Part shown: positions 39,362 through 47,734 of the stretch, one piece after another
Numbering within the stretch: position 1 is the first letter of the stretch
How the letters are laid out: each line of letters starts with the position of its first letter
DNA from: Anaerocolumna sp. MB42-C2
GTDB taxonomy: Bacteria > Bacillota > Clostridia > Lachnospirales > Lachnospiraceae
DNA length: 64,000 bases
Direction of reading: 5' to 3'
Assembly: GCF_030913705.1 (NCBI RefSeq)
Contig: NZ_CP133190.1
Coordinates: 1-64,000, forward strand
Notes under the pieces: model-generated
Database searches by the model: none
What the model was told of the DNA's origin: nothing
The model's input: the letters and a program-made list of their open reading frames with translations, nothing else
Position numbers and translations under genes: made by a program

Positions 39362-39456
39362 TTAATTTATATCTTTCGCATTTTCATAAAGTTTTTATAT
39401 TTCATTCCATGATACCATTTTTGATAAAATAAAGGCGATTATGATTCTTGAAAATG
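39362..39456 (-). pseudogene. C-terminal remnant of a UPF0718-type permease
   Basis: Read on the minus strand: RIIIAFILSKMVSWNEI, a stop, then KLYENAKDIN and a stop. This matches the C-terminus seen in the permease remnant at 58236 (IIIIAFILSKIISKNEV, then LYEKAKDLN). The internal stop replaces a Glu codon. The rest of 39307-39655 contains no gene, only a terminator-like hairpin (AAAAAGGTATC/GATATCTTTTT) at 39572-39600. Confidence 0.6.
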
Positions 39457-39655
39457 AGACAAATTTTTAAATTGCAGGTTATAAATTGTATTTATACGGT
39501 TACTGTATGGAATGTCAGAAAAAAATAATATCGAAAATATATCAGAATTTAAATTATCATTTTAATAAATAAAAAAGGTATCTAAATAGGATATCTTTTT
39601 TATTGCCTTTTAATTGAATGGAAACTGAATATTGAGTGAGACACAAAAAAATAGA

Positions 39656-39700
39656 TTGATATATTTTTAAACTGGATATAGAATAATAATGAGCATATGA
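39656..39700 (+). promoter_or_regulatory. copA promoter with GAGCATATGA palindrome at the start site
   Basis: TTGATA (39656-39661), 17-base spacer, TAGAAT (39679-39684), then GAGCATATGA at 39691-39700, 6 bases after the -10 box. No CopY- or CsoR-type box was recognised. Confidence 0.65.
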
Positions 39701-39788
39701 TAATAATCGTAACAATATACAATTAAAATATAATTATTTTAATTGTAGAAAGACATTTGGTTTTATAAAAATTGAGAGTTGAGGTAGT

Positions 39789-39983
39789 ATGAATATGTTA
39801 CAAAAATTTAATATTACGGGCATGACATGCTCGGCTTGTTCTTCTCATGTAGAGAAAAATGTTGCTAAATTAGAAGGAATAAACAAGGTTACGGTAAACC
39901 TGTTAACTAACAGTATGCAGGTGGATTATGAAGAGAGTGCGTTGACTTCGCAAACAATAATAAAAGCTGTAGAGAATGCCTGA
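39789..39983 (+). CDS. copA: N-terminal HMA domain of copper ATPase, ended by premature TGA
   Basis: 64 residues: one heavy-metal-associated domain with the copper motif GMTCSACSSHVEKN. TGA at 39981-39983 falls where family members have Gly (AVENAGYGAS). The frame continues in phase into the ATPase body after the stop. If translated alone it would resemble a small CopZ-like chaperone. Start ATG follows TTGAGGTAGT. Confidence 0.75.
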   Translation: MNMLQKFNITGMTCSACSSHVEKNVAKLEGINKVTVNLLTNSMQVDYEESALTSQTIIKAVENA

Positions 39984-40055
39984 TATGGTGCAAGTATTTA
40001 TGACCAGACGAAAGCGGCAAGTTCATCGAAAGGTCAGGATGAAAACCGTCAGCAT

Positions 40056-42383
40056 TTGGACGATGAAATAAAAGGTATGAAAAATAGATTAATATTATCG
40101 ATATGTTTTTTAATTCCGTTAATGTATCTATCCATGTATCATATGTTTTTCGAGTGGTTTGGATTACCAATACCTGATTTTGTAAAAAACTATTTTTATG
40201 GGAATAGGAATGCAATAACACTAGTTTTTTCACAATTTTTATTCGTTTTACCAATATTATTTGCTAACCAGAAATATTATAGAGTAGGATTTAAAGCACT
40301 TTTTAAGGGCAGCCCTAATATGGACAGCTTAATTGCCATAGGTTCATCGGCGACGGTTTTATATGGAATATATGCTATCTTTCGAATTGGTTATGGACTA
40401 GGTTATGGCGATATGAATGCGGTCGGACAGTATAGTCTGGATACTTATTTTGAATCAGGAGGTATGATTCTTACATTAATAACTGTTGGTAAATATTTAG
40501 AAACGAAATCCAAAGGTAAAACAAGTGAGGCAATTACAAAATTAATGGATTTGGCACCTAAAACGGCGACAATAGAAATAGACGGTAAACATAAGGAAAT
40601 ACCAGTTGAAGAAGTGCAAATAAATAACATTATATTGGTGAAACCCGGAAGCAGTATACCTGTTGACGGAGTTATTACCGAGGGTACAACCAGCATAGAT
40701 GAATCTGCAATTACAGGAGAAAGTATACCGGTTGAGAAGAAAACTGGGGATAAAGTAATATCTGCAACTGTAAATAAAACTGGCTTCATAAAATTCAGGG
40801 CAACTAAAGTCGGTGATGACACTACCTTAGCTAAGATAGTACAGCTTGTTGAAGAAGCAAGTGCAAGTAAAGCACCAATCGCCAAAATTGCAGATAAAAT
40901 AGCAGGGATTTTTGTACCGATTGTAATCACAATAGCAGTTATATCTTTTATAGTTTGGATACTTCTTGGAGCAAGATTTGAATTTGCAATGTCTATGGGG
41001 ATTGCAGTATTGGTGATTTCCTGTCCATGTGCATTAGGACTTGCAACACCGGTGGCCATTATGGTAGGAACAGGTAAAGGTGCAAATCTTGGAATATTGA
41101 TTAAATCGGGAGAGGCATTACAAATTACAAAAAGTGTCGATACGGTTGTCTTTGATAAAACAGGAACCTTAACAGAAGGAAAACCGGCAGTGACAGATAT
41201 TATATGTTTTACAAACGGAATCGATACGGAGAGATTCTTACAAATTGCTGCAAGTATTGAAAACGGAAGTGAACATCCTTTAGCAGAGGCGATTGTAAAT
41301 GAAGCACAAAGGAAACATATTGAATTATATATAGTAGATGAATTCCAAGCAATCTTTGGTAAAGGAATTATGGCACAGATACAAAATACAAACTATTTGG
41401 CAGGAAATTCTAAATTGCTGGAGGAGAATCAAATATTTTTATCGGATGAACAAAAAATACAAATGGAAATTCTTGCAGGGGAGGGAAAGACTCCGCTTGT
41501 ATTTACAGAGAATAATATACTGATTGGAATCATTGCTGTAGCAGATACCTTAAAAAAGACAAGTTCAAAGGCAATAGCCGAATTTAAGAAAATGGGAATC
41601 AAGACTATTATGTTAACGGGTGATAACCAAATAACAGCATCGGCAATACAACAAAACCTCCAATTAGATGAAGTAGTGGCAGAAGTGCTTCCGGAACAAA
41701 AAGAGGAAAAAATACGGCATTTAAAAGAAGCAGGGCATAAGGTTGCAATGATTGGTGATGGTATTAATGATGCCCCGGCACTGGCACAGGCAGATGTGGG
41801 AATAGCGATTGGAGCAGGGACCGATGTTGCAATTGAAAGTGCAGATATTGTTCTGATGCATAATGATTTATTGGATGCAGTGACGGCAATCAGGTTAAGC
41901 AAGGCAGTTATACGTAACATTAAGGAAAATTTGTTTTGGGCATTTTTTTATAATGTGGTTGGTATCCCATTAGCAGCTGGGGTCTATTATTCGATTTTTG
42001 GATGGAAACTGAATCCGATGTTTGGAGCAGCAACTATGAGCATAAGCAGTATTTTTGTGGTAGGTAATGCACTGCGTTTGAGATTCTTTAAAGAGAACAA
42101 AATAATTAATATACAGGATGAAAGAAATCTACAGCAGACTGTTAAAGAAAACGGAAATCAGGAGAGGAATGAGATAAAAAAAGTATTAGTGATTGAGGGA
42201 ATGATGTGCGGACGTTGTACAGGAAGAGTTAAAGCTGCATTAAAAGAAATTCCAGAAATTTCTGCTGTAGAAATGTGTTTGGAACAAAAAACAGCAAAAC
42301 TTAGTTTAGAAGAACCGGTGGCTGATGAGTTATTGATACGTACAATAGAGTCAGTAGGCTATCATGTAATAAAAGTAATATAA
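40056..42383 (+). CDS. copA: Heavy-metal (copper) P-type ATPase body with C-terminal HMA domain
   Basis: 775 residues, in frame with the HMA piece upstream but cut from it by a stop. The TTG at 40056 or, more likely, ATG at 40077 could restart translation, though no good binding site is seen. Motifs are intact: TGES, the copper-channel SCPCALGLATP, the phosphorylated DKTGT, the HP locus SEHPLAEAI, TGDN, and GDGINDAPALAQAD. An extra HMA domain with GMMCGRCTGRV lies at the C-terminus, unusual for CopA. It pumps Cu(I) out of the cytoplasm; possibly functional from the restart. Confidence 0.85.
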   Translation: MDDEIKGMKNRLILSICFLIPLMYLSMYHMFFEWFGLPIPDFVKNYFYGNRNAITLVFSQFLFVLPILFANQKYYRVGFKALFKGSPNMDSLIAIGSSATVLYGIYAIFRIGYGLGYGDMNAVGQYSLDTYFESGGMILTLITVGKYLETKSKGKTSEAITKLMDLAPKTATIEIDGKHKEIPVEEVQINNIILVKPGSSIPVDGVITEGTTSIDESAITGESIPVEKKTGDKVISATVNKTGFIKFRATKVGDDTTLAKIVQLVEEASASKAPIAKIADKIAGIFVPIVITIAVISFIVWILLGARFEFAMSMGIAVLVISCPCALGLATPVAIMVGTGKGANLGILIKSGEALQITKSVDTVVFDKTGTLTEGKPAVTDIICFTNGIDTERFLQIAASIENGSEHPLAEAIVNEAQRKHIELYIVDEFQAIFGKGIMAQIQNTNYLAGNSKLLEENQIFLSDEQKIQMEILAGEGKTPLVFTENNILIGIIAVADTLKKTSSKAIAEFKKMGIKTIMLTGDNQITASAIQQNLQLDEVVAEVLPEQKEEKIRHLKEAGHKVAMIGDGINDAPALAQADVGIAIGAGTDVAIESADIVLMHNDLLDAVTAIRLSKAVIRNIKENLFWAFFYNVVGIPLAAGVYYSIFGWKLNPMFGAATMSISSIFVVGNALRLRFFKENKIINIQDERNLQQTVKENGNQERNEIKKVLVIEGMMCGRCTGRVKAALKEIPEISAVEMCLEQKTAKLSLEEPVADELLIRTIESVGYHVIKVI

Positions 42384-42497
42384 TTAATTGTTAATTGACT
42401 TGATTTTTCCACCCGTAGGTTACAAATACATTTGAATAATAAATTGATAAATCTATTTTTTATTTCCTAAACAGTATGGAAATAAAATGATATATTA

Positions 42498-42528
42498 GGG
42501 GGCTTTTAATATGCAAGTCCCCTTTTTG
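42498..42528. terminator. Bidirectional terminator between copA and LysR gene
   Basis: AGGGGGCTT / AAGTCCCCT stem followed by TTTTT on the plus strand. The LysR-type gene ends three bases later on the other strand. Confidence 0.7.
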
Positions 42529-42530
42529 TA

Positions 42531-43409
42531 TCATGCATTAAATTGTTTCGTTGTAACAATAAATTGATTTATGATATCAGATAGGTATTTATTTTTATGA
42601 TAGCAAATTTTAAAATTACGTTTGAATTCAATCCCTGCAATAGGAATTCGGATAAGCTCGCCTCTTTTAATTTCATTTTGTACAATTCGTTCTGAAATTA
42701 CGGTTACCCCCAGCCCTTTTTCTACCACACTCTTAATAGTATCCGAATTATTACAAGTCCAACTGGCTTTCCAGGATATTTGATTTGCGGCCATAACATC
42801 TTCAAATGTATCTCGGGTTCCACTGCCTGTTTCACGTATTATAAAATTTACATTTTCTAAATCCGTAGGTACTATTTTCTTTAAGTTTTTAAATCTATGC
42901 TGTTTTCCACACACGAATACTAATTCATCATCCATAAATGGGATACTGATGATATCCGAAGAATGAATTGATCCTTCTACAATACCCAAATCAATTTGAT
43001 CCTGTAGAATTAAATCTTCAATCTTTTTAGTGTTATTTTCATAAACTTCCACATTAGCCTTAGGTTTGATTTTCTGAAATTCCAATATCACTTGGGGCAG
43101 AAGACAGGTGCATATGGTTACGCTTGCTCCAATCCGTATGAAACCACCCTCTTTAAGCATCCTCATCTCGCTATCTGTTTCCTCATTCATACGTACTATA
43201 TGTCTGGCATAGCTAAGCAGCTTTTGACCTGCCTGAGTTAAATACAATTTCCTTGATAATCGTTCAAACAGTTTTGAGTCATAATGATTTTCCAGTTCCG
43301 CTATCGCCTGGCTTACAGCAGATTGTGACAAATAAAGTTTTTCACCAGCGGTTGTCATATTCATGGTATCACATACGGTAACAAATATTTTGTAATGTCT
43401 TAATGTCAA
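42531..43409 (-). CDS. LysR-family transcriptional regulator
   Basis: 292 residues. N-terminal winged helix (MTLRHYKIFVTVCDTMNMTTAGEKLYLSQSAVS in part) and a periplasmic-binding-like effector domain (IRIGASVTICTCLLPQVI, then IIRETGSGTRDTFE). It is similar to CysL-type regulators of sulfur metabolism. It is divergent from the YeiH gene, its probable target, with 110 bases between. Confidence 0.9.
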   Translation of the reverse strand: MTLRHYKIFVTVCDTMNMTTAGEKLYLSQSAVSQAIAELENHYDSKLFERLSRKLYLTQAGQKLLSYARHIVRMNEETDSEMRMLKEGGFIRIGASVTICTCLLPQVILEFQKIKPKANVEVYENNTKKIEDLILQDQIDLGIVEGSIHSSDIISIPFMDDELVFVCGKQHRFKNLKKIVPTDLENVNFIIRETGSGTRDTFEDVMAANQISWKASWTCNNSDTIKSVVEKGLGVTVISERIVQNEIKRGELIRIPIAGIEFKRNFKICYHKNKYLSDIINQFIVTTKQFNA

Positions 43410-43519
43410 TTAATTCACCTCATAGATTAGTAATTACTTATTATATTAATAAGATAATAATATTTTACTTATTGTATGTCAAGGATTATGATAAAGAAAA
43501 CATCTAGGAGGACATCGAA

Positions 43520-44509
43520 ATGAATATATTAAGAAAGAAAATACCCGGAATAATATTAGCCTTTATTATTGCAATTCCTGCATGGTTGATAGGAAATGAA
43601 TTCCTTGTTATTGGTTCACCGGTATTGGGCATTTTATTGGGAATTCTTTTATCTGCTTTGAAAAGACCGTTTATTTTTGAAGACGGAATTAAATTTACGT
43701 CTAAGAAAATACTTCAATACTCAATTATCTTATTGGGTTTTGATATGAACCTATATCAGGTTTTAAGTACAGGAAAGGAAACTTTGATATTACTCTTTTT
43801 TACTCTTACAACTACATTTATAATTGCCTATATTGCAGGCAGGTCTTTAAATATTGATCCAAATACAAATATCTTAATAGGTATCGGTTCAGCAATATGT
43901 GGAGGGTCTGCTATAGCAGCAACTGCGCCTGTCATTAAAGCAAAGGATGAAGAGATAGCACAGGCAATATCAACTATTTTTCTTTTTAATGTGATTGCAG
44001 CCTTTCTATTTCCTTTTATTGGTCATGTTATGAATATGAATGATCATAACTTTGGATTGTGGGCAGGAACCGCGATTAATGATACCTCATCAGTTGTAGC
44101 TGCAGGATATACTTATAGTAATGCAGCAGGCAGTCTTGCCGTAATTGTTAAATTAACAAGAACGCTTATAATTGTACCAGTTACACTTTTTTTAGCTCTA
44201 TACACTTCCAAAAAAAATTTGGAAAATAGTAGGACAGAGTATAATATAATTAATATATTTCCATGGTTTGTTATAGGTTTTATTTTGGCATCCATTCTTA
44301 GTACATTTTCGCCAATTCCGGCTGAATTCAATTATTTGATGACTAAGATTGGTAAATATCTCATTGTTATGGCAATGGCCAGCATAGGTTTAAATACAAA
44401 TATTGTTAAATTAGTAAAAAACGGAGTTAGACCTATATTACTGGGATTGATTTGCTGGGTTTCTTTAGCCATAGTTTCCCTCGCAGTACAATATCTGATA
44501 TTAAAATAA
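43520..44509 (+). CDS. YeiH/UPF0324 family putative sulfate exporter
   Basis: 329 residues, about ten membrane helices. Family segments are GIGSAICGGSAIAATAPVIKAKDEE and GTAINDTSSVVAAG. The family is often annotated as a sulfate exporter and is usually beside a LysR gene, as here. ATG follows TAGGAGGACATCGAA. Confidence 0.88.
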   Translation: MNILRKKIPGIILAFIIAIPAWLIGNEFLVIGSPVLGILLGILLSALKRPFIFEDGIKFTSKKILQYSIILLGFDMNLYQVLSTGKETLILLFFTLTTTFIIAYIAGRSLNIDPNTNILIGIGSAICGGSAIAATAPVIKAKDEEIAQAISTIFLFNVIAAFLFPFIGHVMNMNDHNFGLWAGTAINDTSSVVAAGYTYSNAAGSLAVIVKLTRTLIIVPVTLFLALYTSKKNLENSRTEYNIINIFPWFVIGFILASILSTFSPIPAEFNYLMTKIGKYLIVMAMASIGLNTNIVKLVKNGVRPILLGLICWVSLAIVSLAVQYLILK

Positions 44510-44599
44510 ACACATCATGGTTTACAACTATGACATTATTACATTAAGTGATTGACAAGAGATGAAACTTCCGGTGTTCTGATGATGTATAGATTTCCG

Positions 44600-44765
44600 G
44601 TGAGATAGAGTAGGTAAAATAATTAATATATTAAGTCTGGCAGTTCAAAAAGGAATGACTGCAAATGAGTTGAATACATATCAGGTAGCAACGCATCCGT
44701 TACTTACTGCGTCGTCTATGGCTTATCCTATAAATACAGCCACATGGTGCTTTAATATATATTAG
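44600..44765 (+). pseudogene. C-terminal fragment of a pyridine nucleotide-disulfide oxidoreductase
   Basis: Open codons read GKIINILSLAVQKGMTANELN, then VATHPLLTASSMAYPI and a stop. This is the interface-domain end of an FAD-dependent reductase; nothing of the rest is present next to it. The remaining parts of the 44510-45059 gap show no gene, only the terminator at 44809. Confidence 0.55.
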
Positions 44766-44808
44766 AATAATTTATTTGAATAACAAAAAATTATTGTTTA
44801 TTATTAGA

Positions 44809-44845
44809 AAAAGATAGGATCATTTACATCCTGTCTTTTTTTACA
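44809..44845 (+). terminator. Terminator-like hairpin
   Basis: AAAAAGATAGGAT pairs with ATCCTGTCTTTTT (one mismatch), followed by more T. It ends whatever was transcribed from the YeiH side. Confidence 0.75.
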
Positions 44846-45059
44846 TTGTAAGAAAAGACTGCATTAGTAAGCTTTTTTATATTGTTAAGATAAATTTTAT
44901 CAAGTCCTCTTTAAATGTTTCAAGCATAATGTTATGATAGATAAATGATACTTGTGTTTATCTAAATGATATAAATTTTATGTTCAATAATCTGCAAGAG
45001 CAATAAATGATACTAACATTACTTTAATAGGCCTGCATAAAATTATAGGGAGGATTGGT

Positions 45060-45506
45060 ATGCCAAGACCAATGAAATTTAGAAGAGTAGAATATTTTCC
45101 TAAGGATACTTATTTTGTGCCCTTGGGAAAACCCAAATGTGAATTAGAGGAAATAGTTTTAAAAATAGAAGAGCTTGAGGCTATGAGATTAAAGGATATA
45201 GAGGGTTTAAATCAGGAAGAATGTGCCGAAAAGATGCAGATATCCAGACAAACGTTTCAAAACATTATTGATGAAGCTAGAAGAAAAGTTGCAGTAGCAT
45301 TAAGCGATGGGAAAGCGATTAATATTAACGGGGGTAACTATATTTCCAGTCATTGTAAGTTTAGATGCATGGATTGTGGAAGCGTTTATCAATTGACTTC
45401 TGCACAGGATAAAATGTCATGTCCGGATTGCAGTTCTAATCGAGTAACATGCGGAAAAAATTCTGAATTTTGTAAAAGCTGGTGCAGAAGTGACTTAGGA
45501 GAATGA
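45060..45506 (+). CDS. DUF134 family DNA-binding protein (first copy)
   Basis: 148 residues. Begins MPRPMKFRRVEYFP, as DUF134 proteins do, with a sigma-like helix-turn-helix (EAMRLKDIEGLNQEECAEKM, then SRQTFQNIIDEARRKV) and a C-terminal CxxC pair set (CMDCGS, CPDCSS, CGKNSEFCKSWC). The cysteines probably bind a metal or Fe-S cluster. DUF134 genes commonly sit beside NifX-family and Mrp genes. It is a candidate reader of the CATATG sites. Confidence 0.88.
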   Translation: MPRPMKFRRVEYFPKDTYFVPLGKPKCELEEIVLKIEELEAMRLKDIEGLNQEECAEKMQISRQTFQNIIDEARRKVAVALSDGKAININGGNYISSHCKFRCMDCGSVYQLTSAQDKMSCPDCSSNRVTCGKNSEFCKSWCRSDLGE

Positions 45507-45614
45507 CTAGTGGGAATTATAAAGGTAAGGTATATCATGGTAAATATTCTTTGTAATCTAAAGAGATAAAAATTTATTTAATAGGTAAATTCTGTGATTT
45601 TATTAATAAAATAT

Positions 45615-45660
45615 TTGACATATGTATATAATCTGCTAAAATATATTAAGGGCATATGCT
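45615..45660 (+). promoter_or_regulatory. Promoter with GGCATATGCT palindrome at the start site
   Basis: TTGACA (45615-45620), 16-base spacer, TAAAAT (45637-45642), then GGCATATGCT at 45651-45660, 8 bases after the -10 box. A second CATATG overlaps the -35 box (GACATATGTA). Confidence 0.75.
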
Positions 45661-45699
45661 TATAATAACCCAATATATTAATAAAAGAAACAGAAAGTT

Positions 45700-46191
45700 A
45701 TGAGGATTAACGAAATGGATACAGAGCTGGATATTACAGAAAAATCACATTCCGAATTAGCAATGGCATTTTTTAAGGAAGGTTACAATTGCTCACAATC
45801 AGTATTTTTGGCGTTTTGTGATGAATATGATATGGATTTTGAGATGGCTTCAAAAATCAGTTCATCATTTGGTGCAGGAATGGGAAGATTAAGAGAGGTG
45901 TGTGGGGCGGTAACAGGAATGTTCATGGTGGCGGGAATGATATATGGATATACGGATCCAAAAGACCAATATTCCAAAACAGAGCATTATAAAAGAATCC
46001 AATACCTAGCAAAAGAATTTGAGGAAAAGAATCATTCTATCATATGCAGGGAGTTGTTGGGATTAAAAGCCGATAAGGATAGCCCTGTACCTGAGCTTCG
46101 TACAGCAGAATATTATAAAAAACGGCCGTGTATAGAACTTGTTGGAATGGCGGCAGATATAATGGATAAATACATAAAGGAACATAATTAA
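45700..46191 (+). CDS. C_GCAxxG_C_C family protein
   Basis: 163 residues of the family named after its cysteine pattern: GYNCSQSVFLAF, SFGAGMGRLREVCGAVTGMF, a central CRELLG and a late RPCIELV. The conserved cysteines suggest a redox or metal-cofactor role; no reaction is established. ATG at 45700 or 45715 could start. Its promoter carries the palindrome shared with the modA, copA and NifX-family regions. Confidence 0.82.
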   Translation: MRINEMDTELDITEKSHSELAMAFFKEGYNCSQSVFLAFCDEYDMDFEMASKISSSFGAGMGRLREVCGAVTGMFMVAGMIYGYTDPKDQYSKTEHYKRIQYLAKEFEEKNHSIICRELLGLKADKDSPVPELRTAEYYKKRPCIELVGMAADIMDKYIKEHN

Positions 46192-46291
46192 ATTTTTATA
46201 AATGAAAAAAAGTAAACGGATTTATATGCTGAAAAGTGTATAAATCTTTTTTTATTCCTTAGAATAGTTCTCCGAACCTCCCTAAGAAATA

Positions 46292-46365
46292 AAAAGCCCT
46301 GCCGGGCAGGATGCACATGACGCGCCAGATGTATATTGTCACTGGAGTGTCAGCGCGTCATCGCT
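46292..46365 (+). other. GC-rich nested hairpins in a 324-base gap
   Basis: GCCCTGCCGGGC (46296-46307) and a larger hairpin with stem TGACGCGC / GCGCGTCA (46318-46325, 46353-46360) that encloses CCAG/CTGG. No T-run follows. It may end the C_GCAxxG_C_C transcript or be a remnant of a small mobile hairpin. No gene is seen in 46192-46515. Confidence 0.45.
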
Positions 46366-46432
46366 TGATTCTAACGAGCGAAACTTTTAATGAGATGTGT
46401 AACAATAAAAATTAATTAAACGAAATTGGCAT

Positions 46433-46478
46433 TTGACAAAAACTCAAATAAATAGTATTATGATAATTGGCATATGCT
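46433..46478 (+). promoter_or_regulatory. Promoter of the ORP-like cluster with GGCATATGCT at the start site
   Basis: TTGACA (46433-46438), 17-base spacer, TATTAT (46456-46461), then GGCATATGCT at 46469-46478, 7 bases after the -10 box. It drives the NifX-family gene and probably the four genes after it. Confidence 0.78.
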
Positions 46479-46515
46479 CATAAAATATAGTGCAAATGGG
46501 AAGAGAGGTTTTTTA

Positions 46516-46878
46516 ATGAAAATTGCAGTTTCAGCAATAGGAAAAGAGAAAGAAAGTCTTTTAGACAGACGGTTTGGGAGATGCGAGTATTTTTTAATTT
46601 TCGATATGGAAACAGGTAACATAAAAGCAATTGGGAATGACGGATTATCTTCAGGCGGTGGCGCAGGAATTGCTGCAGCGAGCCAGATAATAGAGGAAAA
46701 TATTTCTGCTGTTATTACCGGCAATTTAGGTCCAAATGCATTTGAACTGATGGAAAAGGCAGGAATCAAGGCTTATAGCTGCGATATAGTACCAGCCTTT
46801 AAAGCAGTTGATCTGTTACAAAAAAATAAGCTTTCTGAAATTAATACTGCAGTTGGCGCACATAATGGTATGAGATAA
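46516..46878 (+). CDS. NifX/NifB-family (dinitrogenase Fe-Mo cofactor, ORP-like) protein
   Basis: 120 residues from ATG 46516, which follows GAGAGGTTTTTTA. A single domain: MKIAVSAIGKEKESLLDRRF, CEYFLIFD, AASQIIEENISAVITGNLG. In this superfamily the fold carries Fe-Mo cofactor precursors (NifX) or a Mo-Cu-S cluster (orange protein). There is no nitrogenase here, so the ORP role is more likely. First gene of a five-gene run. Confidence 0.85.
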   Translation: MKIAVSAIGKEKESLLDRRFGRCEYFLIFDMETGNIKAIGNDGLSSGGGAGIAAASQIIEENISAVITGNLGPNAFELMEKAGIKAYSCDIVPAFKAVDLLQKNKLSEINTAVGAHNGMR

Positions 46879-46906
46879 ATAGAAAGAAAAATAATAAGGT
46901 GTAAAT

Positions 46907-47734
46907 ATGAATATAGCAATACTCAGCGGAAAGGGAGGGACCGGAAAAACAACGGTTTCTACGAATCTTGCATTAACAATAGGTGTTAGTTATGTTGATT
47001 GTGATGTAGAAGAACCAGATGGATTTATTTTCCTGGATCCTCCAATTCAAAAAAGGGAAGATGTGTTTGTGGAATATCCTGTTATTGATACGGAAAAATG
47101 TACGTTATGCGGGTCGTGTGCGCAGGTGTGTCAGTTTCATGCACTTGCGAAAGCAGGAAAAGAAATCGTTATTTTTGAAAAGTTATGCCATGACTGCGGT
47201 GCGTGCAAATTAGTATGTAAGACAGGAGCATTATCTTATGGGAAACGTTCCATAGGAAAGCTGGAGGGCGGTACAACCCAAAAAATCAGCTGTAAGAGAG
47301 GTATCCTAAACGTTGGTGAACCTATGGCAGTTCCGGCTATAAGAAAATTATTAGGCAGTTTATCAAAAGAAGACCATCTTCTGGACTGTCCTCCCGGAAC
47401 ATCCTGTAATGTAGTAAATACCCTGAAATATGCAGATGCAGCTATTCTGGTTACAGAACCGTCAAAGTTTGGGCTTCATGACCTCATAATGGCGGTTGAG
47501 CTTGTAAAGCTTTACAAAATACCGTATGGAATTATAATTAACAAAGACGATGAAAAAGACAATTTAATTAAGAACTATTGCAAAGAAAATGAAATCACAC
47601 TACTTGGAACTATCCCATATAAAAAATCAGCTGCAGCAATTTATTCCAGGGGGAATATGTTGTGTGAGGATGAGTTCTATAAAAATATTTTTATATCCAT
47701 TGCAGCAAAGATAAAGGAGGCTTTCCCATGGTAA
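46907..47734 (+). CDS. MinD-superfamily ATPase with inserted ferredoxin domain (1)
   Basis: 275 residues. Deviant Walker A SGKGGTGKTT at residues ~6-15, a two-cluster ferredoxin insert (CTLCGSCAQVCQF and CHDCGACKLVCKTGAL), then DCPPGTSCNV and TEPSKFGLHD. It matches the paired ATPases of the Desulfovibrio orange-protein complex. Probably an Fe-S or metal-cluster transfer ATPase. Overlaps the next gene by 7 bases. Confidence 0.9.
   Translation: MNIAILSGKGGTGKTTVSTNLALTIGVSYVDCDVEEPDGFIFLDPPIQKREDVFVEYPVIDTEKCTLCGSCAQVCQFHALAKAGKEIVIFEKLCHDCGACKLVCKTGALSYGKRSIGKLEGGTTQKISCKRGILNVGEPMAVPAIRKLLGSLSKEDHLLDCPPGTSCNVVNTLKYADAAILVTEPSKFGLHDLIMAVELVKLYKIPYGIIINKDDEKDNLIKNYCKENEITLLGTIPYKKSAAAIYSRGNMLCEDEFYKNIFISIAAKIKEAFPW

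Noticed and set aside
39356-39412. 18-codon ORF with a strong AAAGGGGGG binding site
   Set aside because: The same bases read on the minus strand match the C-terminal end of the permease remnant at 58236, so the ORF is probably a chance frame over a pseudogene.
39981-39983. Recoding of TGA as Gly or selenocysteine in copA
   Set aside because: Other intact genes here end with TGA (for example ruvA and the MBL gene at 63153), the position is normally Gly, and no selenocysteine-insertion hairpin is evident. A point mutation is simpler.
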